From the NCBI GenBank assembly GCA_947683425.1, contig CANTUQ010000031.1, forward strand, positions 9,608,501-9,672,500: a DNA stretch of 64,000 bases. The letters run 5' to 3'. This DNA comes from Excoecaria cochinchinensis. Lineage: Eukaryota > Streptophyta > Magnoliopsida > Malpighiales > Euphorbiaceae. The notes below the pieces were generated by a model. The model was not told the origin of the DNA and made no database searches. It was given only the letters and a program-made list of their open reading frames with translations. Shown here piece after piece: positions 42,411 through 55,963 of the stretch (positions are counted from its first letter, which is position 1; each line of letters opens with the position of its first letter). The position numbers and the translations under genes were made by a program.

Positions 42411-42674
42411 TTAGGCATGCCTAATAGAGTCTTATGTAGCTGCAGCGCCATTTGAACGTTTGGACCCCGATCAGGTCCCCCGACTGGTTCCTCGCGAACC
42501 CCCCATCAGTACGGATCCTCGTGATCCTTTTTAATGTATTTGGATCGGGTTAAGATCCCCCTTCAGTAAAATGCTTTTGTGACAAAATAAAATGGTTTTC
42601 GATTCGTACCCGTAAGGTACCCTTTGGCCGACTTGTACCCGTAAGGTACTAATCAGTACACTCATTATCCACTA
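42411..42674 (+). promoter_or_regulatory. Multi-hairpin LTR domain, G 3' copy
   Basis: Arms TGGTGGATA and TATCCACTA (42666-42674; one G-T pair). Internal stems: GGACC 42462-42466 with GGTCC 42474-42478; GGTTC 42486-42490 with GAACC 42496-42500; GGATC 42513-42517 with GATCC 42523-42527; GGATC 42542-42546 with GATCC 42554-42558; GTACC 42606-42610 with GGTAC 42616-42620; GTACC 42635-42639 with GGTAC 42645-42649. Confidence 0.85.
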
Positions 42675-43552
42675 TTATGAGTCAGCAGGTACTTTATTGG
42701 TTGTGTTACTTTGAAATAACTATCAGAATGTGATATCCGTTTGAGCATGATAAGGATTTCAGAAATCAGTTTATATGTATATGAATGTGACTATGGACTT
42801 CAGAATGTATGTCTGTATTAAGTAAGCATGATTTTATATCTAACATGATTATCCGTACTTGCCATGTGATTTGTTATAAGTTTCTGAATGCTTTGAAATG
42901 ATTCAATTGATGTATTTAAGTATATGACTTAAGCATAGTTTTGTTATATATATTAGCATGTGGGCTGAGGCAGTTGTGATGGTAAGTATGTGATGATTAA
43001 CTGTACTTTCTACATGATGATGATATGAATGTAATGCTATGTGGTTATGCCTTCAGTCTCCGCTATCAGAATATTTTTGCATGATACTTAACATATTAGA
43101 GTTGCGCAGCGGTATTGTAATGCTCTAAATGTTGTACCTTGGATTTTTGACTAGTGTGTGTGTTTAGTATGTCAAAGTATGTTGTTTAGCTAGCATTCTC
43201 AACATGATGATTGGGTTGTCAGTTCAGGCATGGGTACTTAGTTATGTCAATTGCATGTGTAAAGCTTATGTGACTCTGCACGGTAAGATGTTGATATTTG
43301 TTACCATTGTAGGTTTATGAATGTAATATAGTATGTAGTTCTGCATGATGATACTTGTATCGTGTATTGTCTTATGTCTGTTTTGGCCTATTCTGGACAT
43401 GAGTATATGTTATGGTTGTGAGTTATCGAATGAATGCCTTTACTATGCCAGCATGATCATATTTGTTATGAATATCCGCATTTGTCATTTGAGTGTGTTA
43501 TGCCTCGGCGACCATTGTGAATGGCCGTCCATTTTCTTGTGTGTTCTCCCCA

Positions 43553-43591
43553 CTAAGCGTTTATCGCTTAGCACGGATTTCCTTTCCGTGC
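43553..43591 (+). promoter_or_regulatory. Double hairpin, G 3' copy
   Basis: CTAAGCG-TTTAT-CGCTTAG and CACGGA-n7-TCCGTG, both perfect. Confidence 0.75.
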
Positions 43592-44312
43592 AGGTGGCAG
43601 GTTTGGTTCTGTTCGAGTCGCGCTTCTGCGGGGTCGGCCACATAGGAGTTAGAAGTTCTGTATTTTGTTCAGCTTCTGTAATTCAGCTTTTGTATTTCTG
43701 TAGTTTTGTTTATGTAATTTATCAGGTAATGACCTTGAGATTACTTTGGGAATGTAATAGTTAATATGCGTTTACGTTTAGTTATTCCTTTGTTTTATTA
43801 TTTTGCTTATGCTTCCGTTGAATGGTTATATGTATGCTTCTGTGTATGCTTCTGCTTAGTGTCTGCGTGTGCGTGAGTTATTACATGATCAGTTCGTGCC
43901 TTCAGGTAAGGTAAGTTTTTAATTAATCCGTATTTTTTGTTTGCACGTTATGTAAGAAAGTATGCTTCCATATTGTGCGTGTGCATATCTGTATGAGTGA
44001 GCGTCGGGTAGCGCGTCCGTCGGCGTCCTTCCAACGGGGACGGCGATGGGGGGTGTTACACAGTGAACCTCTTCGCATCCTGTTTTATTTGTTTTGAATA
44101 GAGTGTTTTCTTCTGTCTTGCTTTGCATGATTTATATGTTTATGTAATGAGTTGAACACATGTATATGATGATGTTATATAAGAGTGAATGCATAGAATT
44201 TAAATGTTACATGCCTTTTAGTTGTTGAATTTGATAAATGCACTTGAATTTTAGTTGATGAGTTAATGTCCGTGTATAGTGTGTGAGTCAGTATTGAGCC
44301 TGATTACCGTTA

Positions 44313-44487
44313 TAGTGGATAGATAAGCATGCTTATAAAGGGATTATCGAGTGCAGCTGCCAACGTTCCGCCCCGTTTGGGTGAAGCGGGTCGACCTCCG
44401 AGAATGGTCATTAATAGAGATATATGAAAATGTTTTGTGACTTCGGTCTATCGAAAATGTTTTTTTTATAGAGCATCCCGTATCCAC
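44313..44487 (+). promoter_or_regulatory. Multi-hairpin LTR domain, F copy
   Basis: Arms TAGTGGATA (44313-44321) and TATCCAC (44481-44487). Inside are TAAGCATGCTTA, CCGC...GCGG, GGTCGACC and GAC-TTCG-GTC. Confidence 0.65.
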
Positions 44488-44877
44488 CATGAGAGGAACT
44501 CAGGCTTGTTTTGTTAAATGTTGTGCAGTGAACTTAAGATGATTATAGTGTTGCTTCGAATAAAGCTATAGTACATGAAAGTAATGTTTAAGTACATTAC
44601 AGTTCTGTATACAAGTACATGATTACATGAGTGTATTGACATGAACGTGGTTACATGATAATGTATATTTGAATAAACGAAATGTACAAGATGTAGTGTA
44701 CATGAATTAGTGAAAGAGTAGATGTTACTTATATGTGAGTTCAGAGTATTTGATAACTGAGCATGCAATCTGTATATGTATAAGAACTATATGCATGAGC
44801 TATTTGATCCTGTCATATGAAATGTGTGATTTATTTGTGACTTCGTACAGAATTCTTTTGCATTATTTTCATCCCCA

Positions 44878-44915
44878 CTAAGCGTTATCGCTTAGCACGG
44901 ATGTTTATTTCCGTG
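44878..44915 (+). promoter_or_regulatory. Double hairpin, F copy
   Basis: CTAAGCG-TTAT-CGCTTAG is perfect. The second stem CACGGA...TCCGTG has a 9-nt loop. Confidence 0.7.
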
Positions 44916-45307
44916 TAGGTTACAGGTTCGGACCAGTGAGCGGACATCTGCAGGTCAAGGCCACTAGGAGTTTTGTTATACCTTTTTGTATAAGTTAGAG
45001 ATAGAGTTTTTTACATTTTGAGTAACATCATTATGTAGATAGAAAGTACAGTGTTTATATGTAAATGTATACGTAAAGTGAAATGAAAACAGAGTGTAAT
45101 ATGGATATGTATAAAGAGAAATACGTATATATATGTATAGTTAATATGAAATACATGTTAGGCCCTAATTTAGTATTATTTTATTTTATTACTCTTAAAT
45201 GAATGTGTTTAATGCTATCGCTTCCGCTAATGCATGTACATGTATACGTAAGTGTCCGCGTAGCGCCCCGATATTCCTTACCGGGGGTATGGGGGTGTTA
45301 CATGAGT

Positions 45308-46750
45308 GACCCTGCATTGCAGCGTGGTTTTCATTTGGTAAAAGATGGTAAGCAAACGAAATTTTCTGTGGATTGTGATGGAGTGGTTCGATATGGAAAC
45401 CGGTTGTGTGTGCCTGATGTGATTGATATAAAGAGAAAGCTTTTGCAAGAAGCTCATTCGTCGATATTCACGATGCATCCAGGAGGAAACAAGATGTACA
45501 GAGACCTTAAGCAGTTTTATTGGTAGCCGAGTATGAAAAAGGATATAGTGGAGTTTGTTTCGAAATGTCTGGTGTGTCAACAAATGAAAGCTGAGTATCA
45601 AGTTCCAATAGGATTGTTGCATCCCTTACCCATTCCTCAATGGAAGTGGGATGATGTTACGATGGATTTTGTAGTTGGTTTACCATTGACACAGCACAAG
45701 CATGATTCAGTGTGGGTGATAGTCGACCAGTTGTCTAAATCAGCACACTTCTTGCCCGTTCGGTTAGACTACTCCATGGATAAGTTGGCAGAGATTTATG
45801 TGAATGAGATAGTAAGACTTCATGGAGTCGCACTCTCTATTGTGTCTGATTTGGATTCGAGGTTTACGTCAAAGTTTTGGAAGGAATTACAGTCAGCTTT
45901 GGGTACTCAGTCAAATTTCAGTATCGCATTTCACCCTCAGACCGATGGCCAGGCAGAAAGGGTTATCCAGGTTCTTGAAGATATGCTTCGGGGATGTGCT
46001 TTGGAGTTCTCAGGTAGTTGCGATAAATATGTGCCTTTAATGGAGTTTGCGTACAATAATAGTCATCAAGAGAGTATTGGAATGGCTCCCTATGAAGCTC
46101 TCTACGGACGGAGATGTAGAACCCCAGTGTGTTGGAAGGAGTTATCAGAACGATTTATAGTGGGTCCAGAGATAGCTAAAGACACTGAAGAGAAAGTTAG
46201 AGTTGTGCAACAAAATTTGAAGGCAGCTAAAGACAAACAACGGTCTTACGCCAATTTGAGGTGAAGGGATATCCGATATGAGATGGGCGATAAGGTATTC
46301 TTAAAAGTATTGCCTTGGCGAAAAGTTCTTTGGTTTGGTAAGAAGGGGAAATTGAGTCCTAGATTTATTTGGCCTTACGAGATCTTTGAAAAGATTGGCC
46401 CAGTAGCGTATCGGTTAGCGTTGTTGGTGGAATTATCTAAATTACATGATATTTTTCACGTGTCTACGCTCTGCCGCTATTGATCCGATCCGTCTCATGT
46501 ATTACAAGTGCAAGACATTTGAGTTCAGCCAAATTTTTCATTTGACGAAGAACCGAAGGAAATTTTGGCTAGGGAGATCAAACAGCTATGCAATAAGCAA
46601 ATCCCTTTGGTTAAGATACTTTGGCGACATCATGGAATCGAAGAAGCAACTTGGGAACTAGAAGAGGTTATGAGAGCTCAGCATCCTCAGTTATTTGGAT
46701 CAGGTGAGAATTTCGAGGACAAAATTCTGTTAAGGAGGAGAGTATTGTAA
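45308..46750 (+). pseudogene. Element E: integrase and chromodomain part of gag-pol
   Basis: Continues the frame interrupted at 33406; the insertion length is a multiple of three, so the frame number is unchanged. The integrase zinc region has EAHSSIFTMHPGG and CLVCQQMK (His/Cys ligands). The catalytic core has TMDFVVGLP (first Asp), VSDLDSRF (second Asp) and, 35 residues on, the Glu of DGQAERVIQVLED. A GPY/F-like module follows (LSPRFIWPYEIFEKIGPVAYRL). The C-terminal chromodomain reads LWRHHGIEEATWELEEVM; in chromoviruses it targets integration to heterochromatin. Four stops are present (YW-stop-PSM, LR-stop-RD, RY-stop-SDPS, QDI-stop-VQ). The final stop overlaps the 3' LTR start. Confidence 0.93.
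46732..46744 (+). other. Element E polypurine tract
   Basis: AAGGAGGAGAGTA directly before the LTR start TGTAATGCCCC. Confidence 0.85.
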
Positions 46751-48211
46751 TGCCCCATTCCCACCCTAGTAGTTTGAGCCTTGTGTGGGTGTGATTTTGT
46801 ATGTATACTTTTGCATGTGTTATTTTTTTGAGTATATGTTATGGTTTTAGTTATGATTATTTTATAGTTTGGGGTTTTTCTTGGGTGTGAGTATGTGTAC
46901 AGGATTAGGATGTGTTTTAGTAAGGTTGGTTTTAGGTGTATGTGAGAGGATAGTAGTTGGGTGTGTCTTGGGGGAGGTCCTCTTCTAGGAGGGTGACATG
47001 TGGCAAGTGGGGAGGATATTTTAGTGGGAAGAGAGAGTGAGGGACAGCTGTTCTCCTTTGTCCCCTTCCCGTTTCTTCTTTTTCTTCCTCTTTCCTGTTG
47101 CTCTGTTCCTCTTCTTCCTTTTCTCTTTGCTTCATCCTAATTTCCCCTTCTAGCTGTAAGTTTTGGTGAGTTTTGGGTAGCTCTAAGCTGGTTTGGTAAG
47201 TGGTAGCTATTTCTTCTTCCTTATCTTCTTATTTCTTTTGAATTTGGTTATTTTTGGTGTTTGGGGTTAGAGTTTTAAATTCTGTTTTGATTCGTGTTTT
47301 GGCTCAGAAATCCCTCCTAGAGAGCCTAAGGACAAGGAGATAGCAAGTGGAAGTGGAGCCCCTTGATTCGAGCGTAGGAATCTAAGGTTTGGGAATTCAT
47401 GTTTTCTTTGTGCATTGTATGTGATTTTGTGTTCTTTGTTGAATTGCTAGAAATTAATGAGACATAATATGTGTTTTTGTGTCTAAATGATGTGGGTAAT
47501 GATTAATTTAAGTTGAGATGTTTGGATTATGAGTAATTGAACCAAGATATGAATTTGTGGTTGAACTTAGAGAGAAATTTCTGGTTTTCTAAAGTGAGGA
47601 TTTTGATGATGTTTGTTGTGTAATTAAATTATTGATTGTGGTTTGAAAGTTGGGTTTTAGGGCAATTAAGATGATTTGAATGATCAATTTGTGTGGGGTT
47701 GAGGTTTGAAGTCAATTGGAGGTTTGGGTGATTTTGGGAGTGTGATTTTCTGCAGATTTTCGCATAAGAGCTGGAAATCACGACTCTGTCGCGAGCGTGA
47801 CAAAGCTTGGTGAATTCAGCCGTTGCGCTTGCCTGAGCATTGGGTTGTCGAGCCACGACAGCGAGAGCTCTCTGTTTTGAGCGCGACAGAGCGTTCGGCT
47901 GCTGAGCGGATTTGGGTAGTCCTCTATAGCGAGCGCGCGCAAGCGCGATGGATTATTCTTTTCGCTCACTGTCGCGAGTGCGATAGTGAGATGTGATTCT
48001 GCTGCGATCACGACATGAGGCAAGTTCACCTCTATCGCGAGCGCGACAGACGTCGTGAGTGCAACACCTCCTTGCTTCAACTTGAGTTTTCTTTTATGCT
48101 TTCGAAATTTAGTTTTCGAACTTGTGATGCTTTTAGAAGTATGCATGGACAATTTTTATGAATTATATGAATGTGATTTGGTGAATTATGCATGACCTGC
48201 TAGAGTCAAAT

Positions 48212-48451
48212 AAGTGGATAGTTAGGCATGACTAATAGAGCTTCTGTAGCTGCAACCCCATTATGATTTGGACCCTGATTAGGTCCCCGATCAGATCCTT
48301 GCGATCCTTCTATCTTGGATCTTATTTAAGATCCCAGCGAATATGTTTTTGGAACGGAAAGAAAAGAATGATTTTGATACCTTCGGGTATCCATGTGCTA
48401 TGAATTAATTGTTGATGCCCTCGGGTATCTATGCATATGTTCGTTATCCAC
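48212..48451 (+). promoter_or_regulatory. Multi-hairpin LTR domain, E 3' copy
   Basis: Arms AAGTGGATA (48212-48220) and TATCCAC (48445-48451). Inside are GGACC-n7-GGTCC, GATC-CTTGC-GATC, GGATC-n8-GATCC, GATACC-TTCG-GGTATC (a UUCG tetraloop closed by C-G) and GATGCC-CTCG-GGTATC. Confidence 0.8.
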
Positions 48452-48673
48452 CGTTTTGTATGAGCAGGTTTATGATTGTTATTGTGCAATTTGGGAATAA
48501 TGCACATAGTTATGGTTTTATTTAAAGTATATGAATATATGAGTATGATCAAGCAAATGCACCTTCTTGTTTTGAATTGTCTAATAAGAATTCATTTTTC
48601 TGTTTTGGCCATGAGCATGTGACTTTCTGTTGATGCCACTGTGAGTGGTCGTTGTGCATTTGTGTTTTCCCCA

Positions 48674-48710
48674 CTAAGCGTATTCGCTTAGCACGGGTGT
48701 TTCATCTGTG
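48674..48710 (+). promoter_or_regulatory. Double hairpin, E 3' copy
   Basis: CTAAGCG-TATT-CGCTTAG is perfect. The second stem is weak. Confidence 0.65.
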
Positions 48711-49155
48711 TAGATGTGGAAGTTGTTGGAGATTTTGGGCAGGTCGATCCGCTTCAGTAGGGCCAATACAACAAGGAGAGAGAGATTTTGTAGTATAGGA
48801 CTTTGTACTCTTCTTGTATATGTACAACCTTAAACTTTTTGTAATGATAACTTTCAGTTGTAAACCTCATTCTGTATTCTGTTTTGATAACCTATATGTA
48901 TATTATCTTTTGTGCTGAGGCACTTTTGTACTTTTGGATATGTAAAGACAATTATGTTATATTAATAAAGTTCAATATTTTGTTCGGCAGCCTGTTCTTT
49001 GGTTATTTTAAGAAACTTTAAATTACTCTGTTTTGTATGAATGTTTGAGATTCTGTCTGTTTTGCTTATGCATTTGCATGACAACCCTCATCTATCGGGG
49101 TCCTTCTTCCTCTTCGAGGGATGAAGCTCCCTATGTATAGGTAAGGGGTGTTACA

Positions 49156-49687
49156 GTAAGGGCTGACCTGCCCGCTATGTAAGCCCACAGACCGTCACAT
49201 TATCATAACTTAACACGATCACACAGCGGTAAGGAAATCCCTGACCACCATGTAACCTAGCACAACTACCTCATTTCCTCTAAAACATAGCTTTGTTTTT
49301 AAAAGCATAGCTGTGCTAATATGGAAATTCAACATGTTCTGTTTTACGATTTCTAACCCAAAAACACATTTAAACTCATTCTTTTCACATACAACCTCTT
49401 CCACATTCATTATTCCACACTCAAATAACTCCCATACCATCTTAGCAATATTTTCAAGCATATAAACATCTCAATTACTCAATTATAGATAAATTGAATA
49501 CAAAGGAATAGAAAATTTCCAAACCTCAAAATCACTTCTTTATCTACTCCTTCACCCCATTTCCTCTTCTTTCTCCTATAGCTGTTTTTTCTTCAAGTTC
49601 AAAGAGCAAAACCATATCAAGTTTCATAAATGTAAATACATAATACAACTTGTACTCTAAAAAGCAAAGAGGAAGAAGATAATGAAT
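49156..49687. other. Unassigned AT-rich sequence right of element E
   Basis: No ORF resembling a known protein. The composition and a T/C-rich stretch near 49530-49600 resemble the minus-strand view of a Tekay LTR leader, so it may be an old LTR fragment. No boundaries could be set. Confidence 0.3.
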
Positions 49688-50855
49688 TGTAACACCCCAT
49701 ACCCGTAAAAGGTACGGATATCGGATGTCATTACATTACTGTCTAATCGGTAAATATGGCAATTGCGGTAAATATTTTTCTTTTTTTTTCCAAGTTATAG
49801 AATCATTTATCCTTTTATCTTCTCATGTCACTAACAGTCTCCTTCAATCCAATCCAGACATTACATTTAAAGCATCATGTCATTCAATAATCATCTATAA
49901 CATTTATCATGTCAACAATACACAATACATAATCAATTCTAAACTATTGCATATACATGCCAATAAAAATTTGCTTAGCTTAAGACATTCATAAATCCAT
50001 GCTTACTTAGTTAAATATCACTACCTTTAACTTAAAAACCAAATTAAAACATACCTTTATTAGTCATGTTACAGACTTGCCGATTGACTTAAAACTGTCT
50101 TATTTACACTTCGATCAATCAAAATTCGACAACATAATGACTACAATATAACTACCCAAACCTGCAATTCAAGCAATAACACAGCCCAATTCAAGGCACA
50201 ACAATCATAACTTAATATCCATTCAATATCCTAATCCATTCCAGTCCAATCCATATAAACAAATCCAAATAATAATATCTATCATTACATCTAACTATCC
50301 ACTAATATAGCATATTCATATACATTTCAATAGTAATAAACATCATATTCTTAGCTTTCATCCAACGGTCCAGTATGATCTTAACGCTGGTACTATGTTT
50401 GCTCCACAGATGCCTTACTCGGTACATACACGCAGTCAAATAAACTATGTGTTGAGCATTAAATATGTTCAGTGGTGATTACGAATCTAAAAATTTTGAA
50501 GTCTAACTTATGCACACACATATGTATGAAATTCACTATACTTAATTAATTCCTCAATTTCATTTCAATCACTCACTAACACCTTACTTAATGCCATTGT
50601 ACTTTATAATCCTCTATTTAACCTTATTATAGGTAAATTCCAATTTAATCCCTGGCTTATTCAGTATTTACCAAATTACTCCTCCATTCAATCAAATTAC
50701 CACTTTGCCATTTAGTTTTCCCTTATTCACAAACATGCCTTTATTTACTTAATGGCATACAAATTTCCATTCAGTCCTTAGACTTTCATTTTAGTCCTCA
50801 AACTCTCATTTTAGTCCTTATTTTACTATCAATTTACACATTTAATTTATATTGT
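49688..50855 (-). mobile_element. Probable Tekay LTR fragment, minus strand
   Basis: Begins TGTAACACCCC-ATACCCG and continues with a GATATCGG motif. This matches the reverse complement of the ends of L1 and F (ATATTCC...GTATGGGGGTGTTACA). The other end could not be located; the sequence changes character near 50855. Confidence 0.4.
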
Positions 50856-51649
50856 AGGCCTTTTTGGCTGGGTTTTGTGTGTAATAAGATTGGAAGGCAT
50901 GTGTCTGAGATTGGGTTGATGTGTGTATAGTTGTGCATGTGAGTGTGTGTGTTTGAGTTTTGGCACGGAATCAGGGTTCTGTCGCAAGTGCGATAAGAGT
51001 CGCGAGCACGACAGAATGCTCTGAGGGCAAGTGTTCGCCTTGCCATACCTGGTCACAAGCGCGAGCCTCATCTCGGTCGCAATAGAAGCCAAATGGGCAT
51101 TCTGTCACGAGTGCGGCAGTTCAAGACTTTTTGGCTCTGTTGCGGGCGCGACACTGCTCAGGATTTGATATGTAAAATTTTTGCCCTATTTATATGTATA
51201 GTATTGCATTGTATGTTGTATGAGCATGTAAAGTAAATGGATATGGCAACATGATTAAGTATGTTTAGTGTGTTTATGGTTTATTTGGTTAATACATGAT
51301 TTAAGATGATGTATAATGACTTATAGGGGATACTTGAGTATATAGTTTAGTGTATTAAGGTAATTGTCAAGCCTGAAGAGTCATAGTAGTGGATAGATAA
51401 GCATGCTGAGTGCAACTGCTAGCGTGGCACTGTTGTGCCTATTTGTTGAATACTCTAAGTATTCATATTTGAGTTAGGTCTCTACATGTTGATATTGAGA
51501 TACAGTATTTTGAGTACCCGTATCCGTATCCACTATTAATGGATTTCAGGCTATTGAATGTTCAGCAGTGTCTATGAGATGTAGTGGACATTGTTATACA
51601 TTTTGTCTTACATGAAATGCAAGTCATATGATATATGTATCTGTGCCTA
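50856..51649 (+). mobile_element. Tekay LTR fragment J, plus strand
   Basis: Contains TCGCG-type dyads (50980-51150) and a multi-hairpin domain (51387-51545) in the usual order. It has no clear LTR start and is cut at 51650 by a CACTA transposon, which removes the double-hairpin part. Confidence 0.6.
51387..51545 (+). promoter_or_regulatory. Multi-hairpin LTR domain, J copy
   Basis: Arms TAGTGGATA (51387-51395) and TATCCACTA (51537-51545). Inside are AGCATGCT, GGCAC-TGTT-GTGCC and GAATAC-TCTAA-GTATTC. Confidence 0.75.
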
Positions 51650-54239
<2,590 letters not shown>

Positions 54240-55795
54240 TGTAGGCACCGGGTCCCGAGGCGATCCAAGATCAGAATTACCCGATGATGAAGGTAAAGAC
54301 TAATTTATAAGCGAGAAAATAGGAATTGATCATCTTTTTGTCAAATTCTTCTATTTGCTTAAAATGCTTTCAAAATGTTTATCTTTATTTTTATTTTTAT
54401 ATGTATCTTTATTTTTATCCTTATTTGTAATTTTTTTTATTGTTGTATTTTCTGAAAAAAAATTAAAAAAAAATAATAATATTTTCGGCCGCGATTGGGC
54501 TGCCGCGCGCTGGCCTGCGCACAGTAGCGCGCGTGCAATACTGCGTGCTCTACGCAGAATCTCGCCCGATCGGCGAGATTTCTCGCCCATCTGCACGGCG
54601 CTCGCCCCCCACCTGCGAGAATTCTAGGCAGCTCCACCCAGTTTCCGCCGATTTTGCCAATTTCCGCCGAAAATCAATTTTTTCACATTTTTAGGGTAAA
54701 AAATGATTTTTTTTTCTTGTGATTTTTTCAGATTTTCTTAAAATTTGACAAATATTAGTCAAATTGGGTGGGTGTTAAAAGTCAAAAAATAACAAAAAAT
54801 AATTAAAAATAATTAAAAACATTAATTGTAAATATTTGACTTTTAGGATTTTATTTTGAATTTTTGAGTATATTTTGTTGAAATTGGGGAAGAGGGAAAC
54901 GGAAAAATGCTGGAAGTGGACTAAATTGGAGAAGGAAATGAGTTTTTTATGGAGGATTTTTTTCATTTGGAAAAAAGAGAAGAAGCAAATATTGATTTTT
55001 TGGCTAAGAAAAATTCTCTCAGGGAATTGATTTTTTCTAAGGGATTTTGGGAAGGTGTTCTTGAGAAAAAGGGTGCATATTTTCTAGAAAAACAAAGAAT
55101 TTCTTGTTCTTGGAGTTCACCTCTTCTTGTTCTTGAGATTTAAAATCAGTTTCTTTAACTTCCTTAATTTTCTTTTCTTAAATCTAAAAATTTTCTTCTT
55201 TGATTTTATTCTAGTTTTTCTTTGATCCAAAAATTTCTTTTGTTGAGTTTGGAAGTTTGAGAGAGGAAAATCAATTTCCTTAACTTGAGTTTTCCCAAAT
55301 AAATTAAACAACAAATACAAAAAAATCATTTTTAAATTTTAGTGTTCTTGAGTTATTTGAGACATAAACTCAAGATTTTCTTTAACATTTTTTTCGAGTT
55401 TACTTTCGAATCTTAACAAGGAGAATAGATTAAGACATCTTGCTTCTATATTACTTAATTATGAGGGTCAAGATTCTTGGATCCATTTTTTTTTATCTCA
55501 TTTCATTTTATTTATGTGAGTTTATTTTATTTTATTTGATTTTATCTTGCATTAATGAATGTATGTTGTTTTTTTTTTTTAGTTGAGATTTATTTTTGAG
55601 CATGAGTTTTCAATTTTTATTTTCTCCTTGGCATGAAAATGGATAAATATATATGATGTTAGGAGATGAAAAATAAGATTTGCATGATTTTCTCTTTTAG
55701 TATTATCTTTATGATTTTTTGTATGCTTAAATATTATTATTGTATATTGCATGTTTGATTGCCTTCCTTTTGTTTACCCATTTAATTTTATTGGT

Positions 55796-55880
<85 letters not shown>

Positions 55881-55930
55881 CATCATCATCATCATCATCA
55901 TCATTTATCACTATTATTATTATTATTATT

Positions 55931-55963
<33 letters not shown>

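Larger units (their letters stand above)
35378..44060 (+). mobile_element. Element G: compact non-autonomous Tekay derivative with very long LTRs
   Basis: Flanked by duplication CAGTG (35373-35377, 44061-44065). The LTRs are 3937 bp (35378-39314) and 3957 bp (40104-44060) around an internal region of only 789 bp. A primer site (TGGTATCAGAGC, 39320-39331) and a purine tract (about 40091-40103) are in the correct places. The only coding remnant is a shortened gag. The LTRs differ at dozens of positions (roughly 1-2% by eye), so G is older than B. Being complete at both ends, it moved as a unit with enzymes supplied by another element. Confidence 0.95.
40104..44060 (+). repeat. Element G 3' LTR
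   Basis: Collinear with the 5' LTR. It is 20 bp longer, mainly because its dyad array (41214-41620) has one extra unit near 41360-41385. The multi-hairpin domain is at 42411-42674 and the double hairpin at 43553-43591. Confidence 0.95.
33407..45302 (+). mobile_element. LTR F (Tekay-type), solo, interrupted by element G
   Basis: Starts TCTAACACCCC (TG mutated to TC) and ends GGGGGTGTTACA. The duplication is TGAGT (33402-33406, 45303-45307) and the inserted sequence is a single LTR of about 3208 bp once G is removed. No internal domain is seen. It carries dyads at 33480-33605, 34938-34980 and 35289-35377, eight 23-bp G-box-like repeats (33661-33838), a multi-hairpin domain (44313-44487) and a double hairpin (44878-44915). 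Its nearest relative here is L1. Confidence 0.92.
28576..49155 (+). mobile_element. Element E: Tekay-type chromovirus, interrupted and decayed
   Basis: The oldest layer of the left 49 kb. It has a partial 5' LTR (28576-30277, its beginning cut by element C) and a primer site (30283-30294). The coding region is 30389-33406 plus 45308-46750, followed by a purine tract (46732-46744) and the 3' LTR (46746-49155). LTR F with element G is inserted in the coding region after the RNase H domain. All domains of a chromovirus are present, but 14 stop codons interrupt the frame. Confidence 0.92.
46746..49155 (+). repeat. Element E 3' LTR
   Basis: 2410 bp, TGTAATGCCCC...GGGGTGTTACA. It has a single GTGACATGTGGC G-box-like copy (46993), a dyad array (47782-48066), a multi-hairpin domain (48212-48451) and a double hairpin (48674-48710). 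The first three quarters of a kilobase have no counterpart in the 5' LTR within the window because element C cut it off. The expected duplication partner of GTAAG (49156-49160) is outside. Confidence 0.93.

Noticed and set aside
35378..44060. Tandem segmental duplication instead of an LTR element
   Set aside because: A primer site, purine tract, TG...CA ends and a 5-bp target duplication identify it as an LTR retrotransposon.
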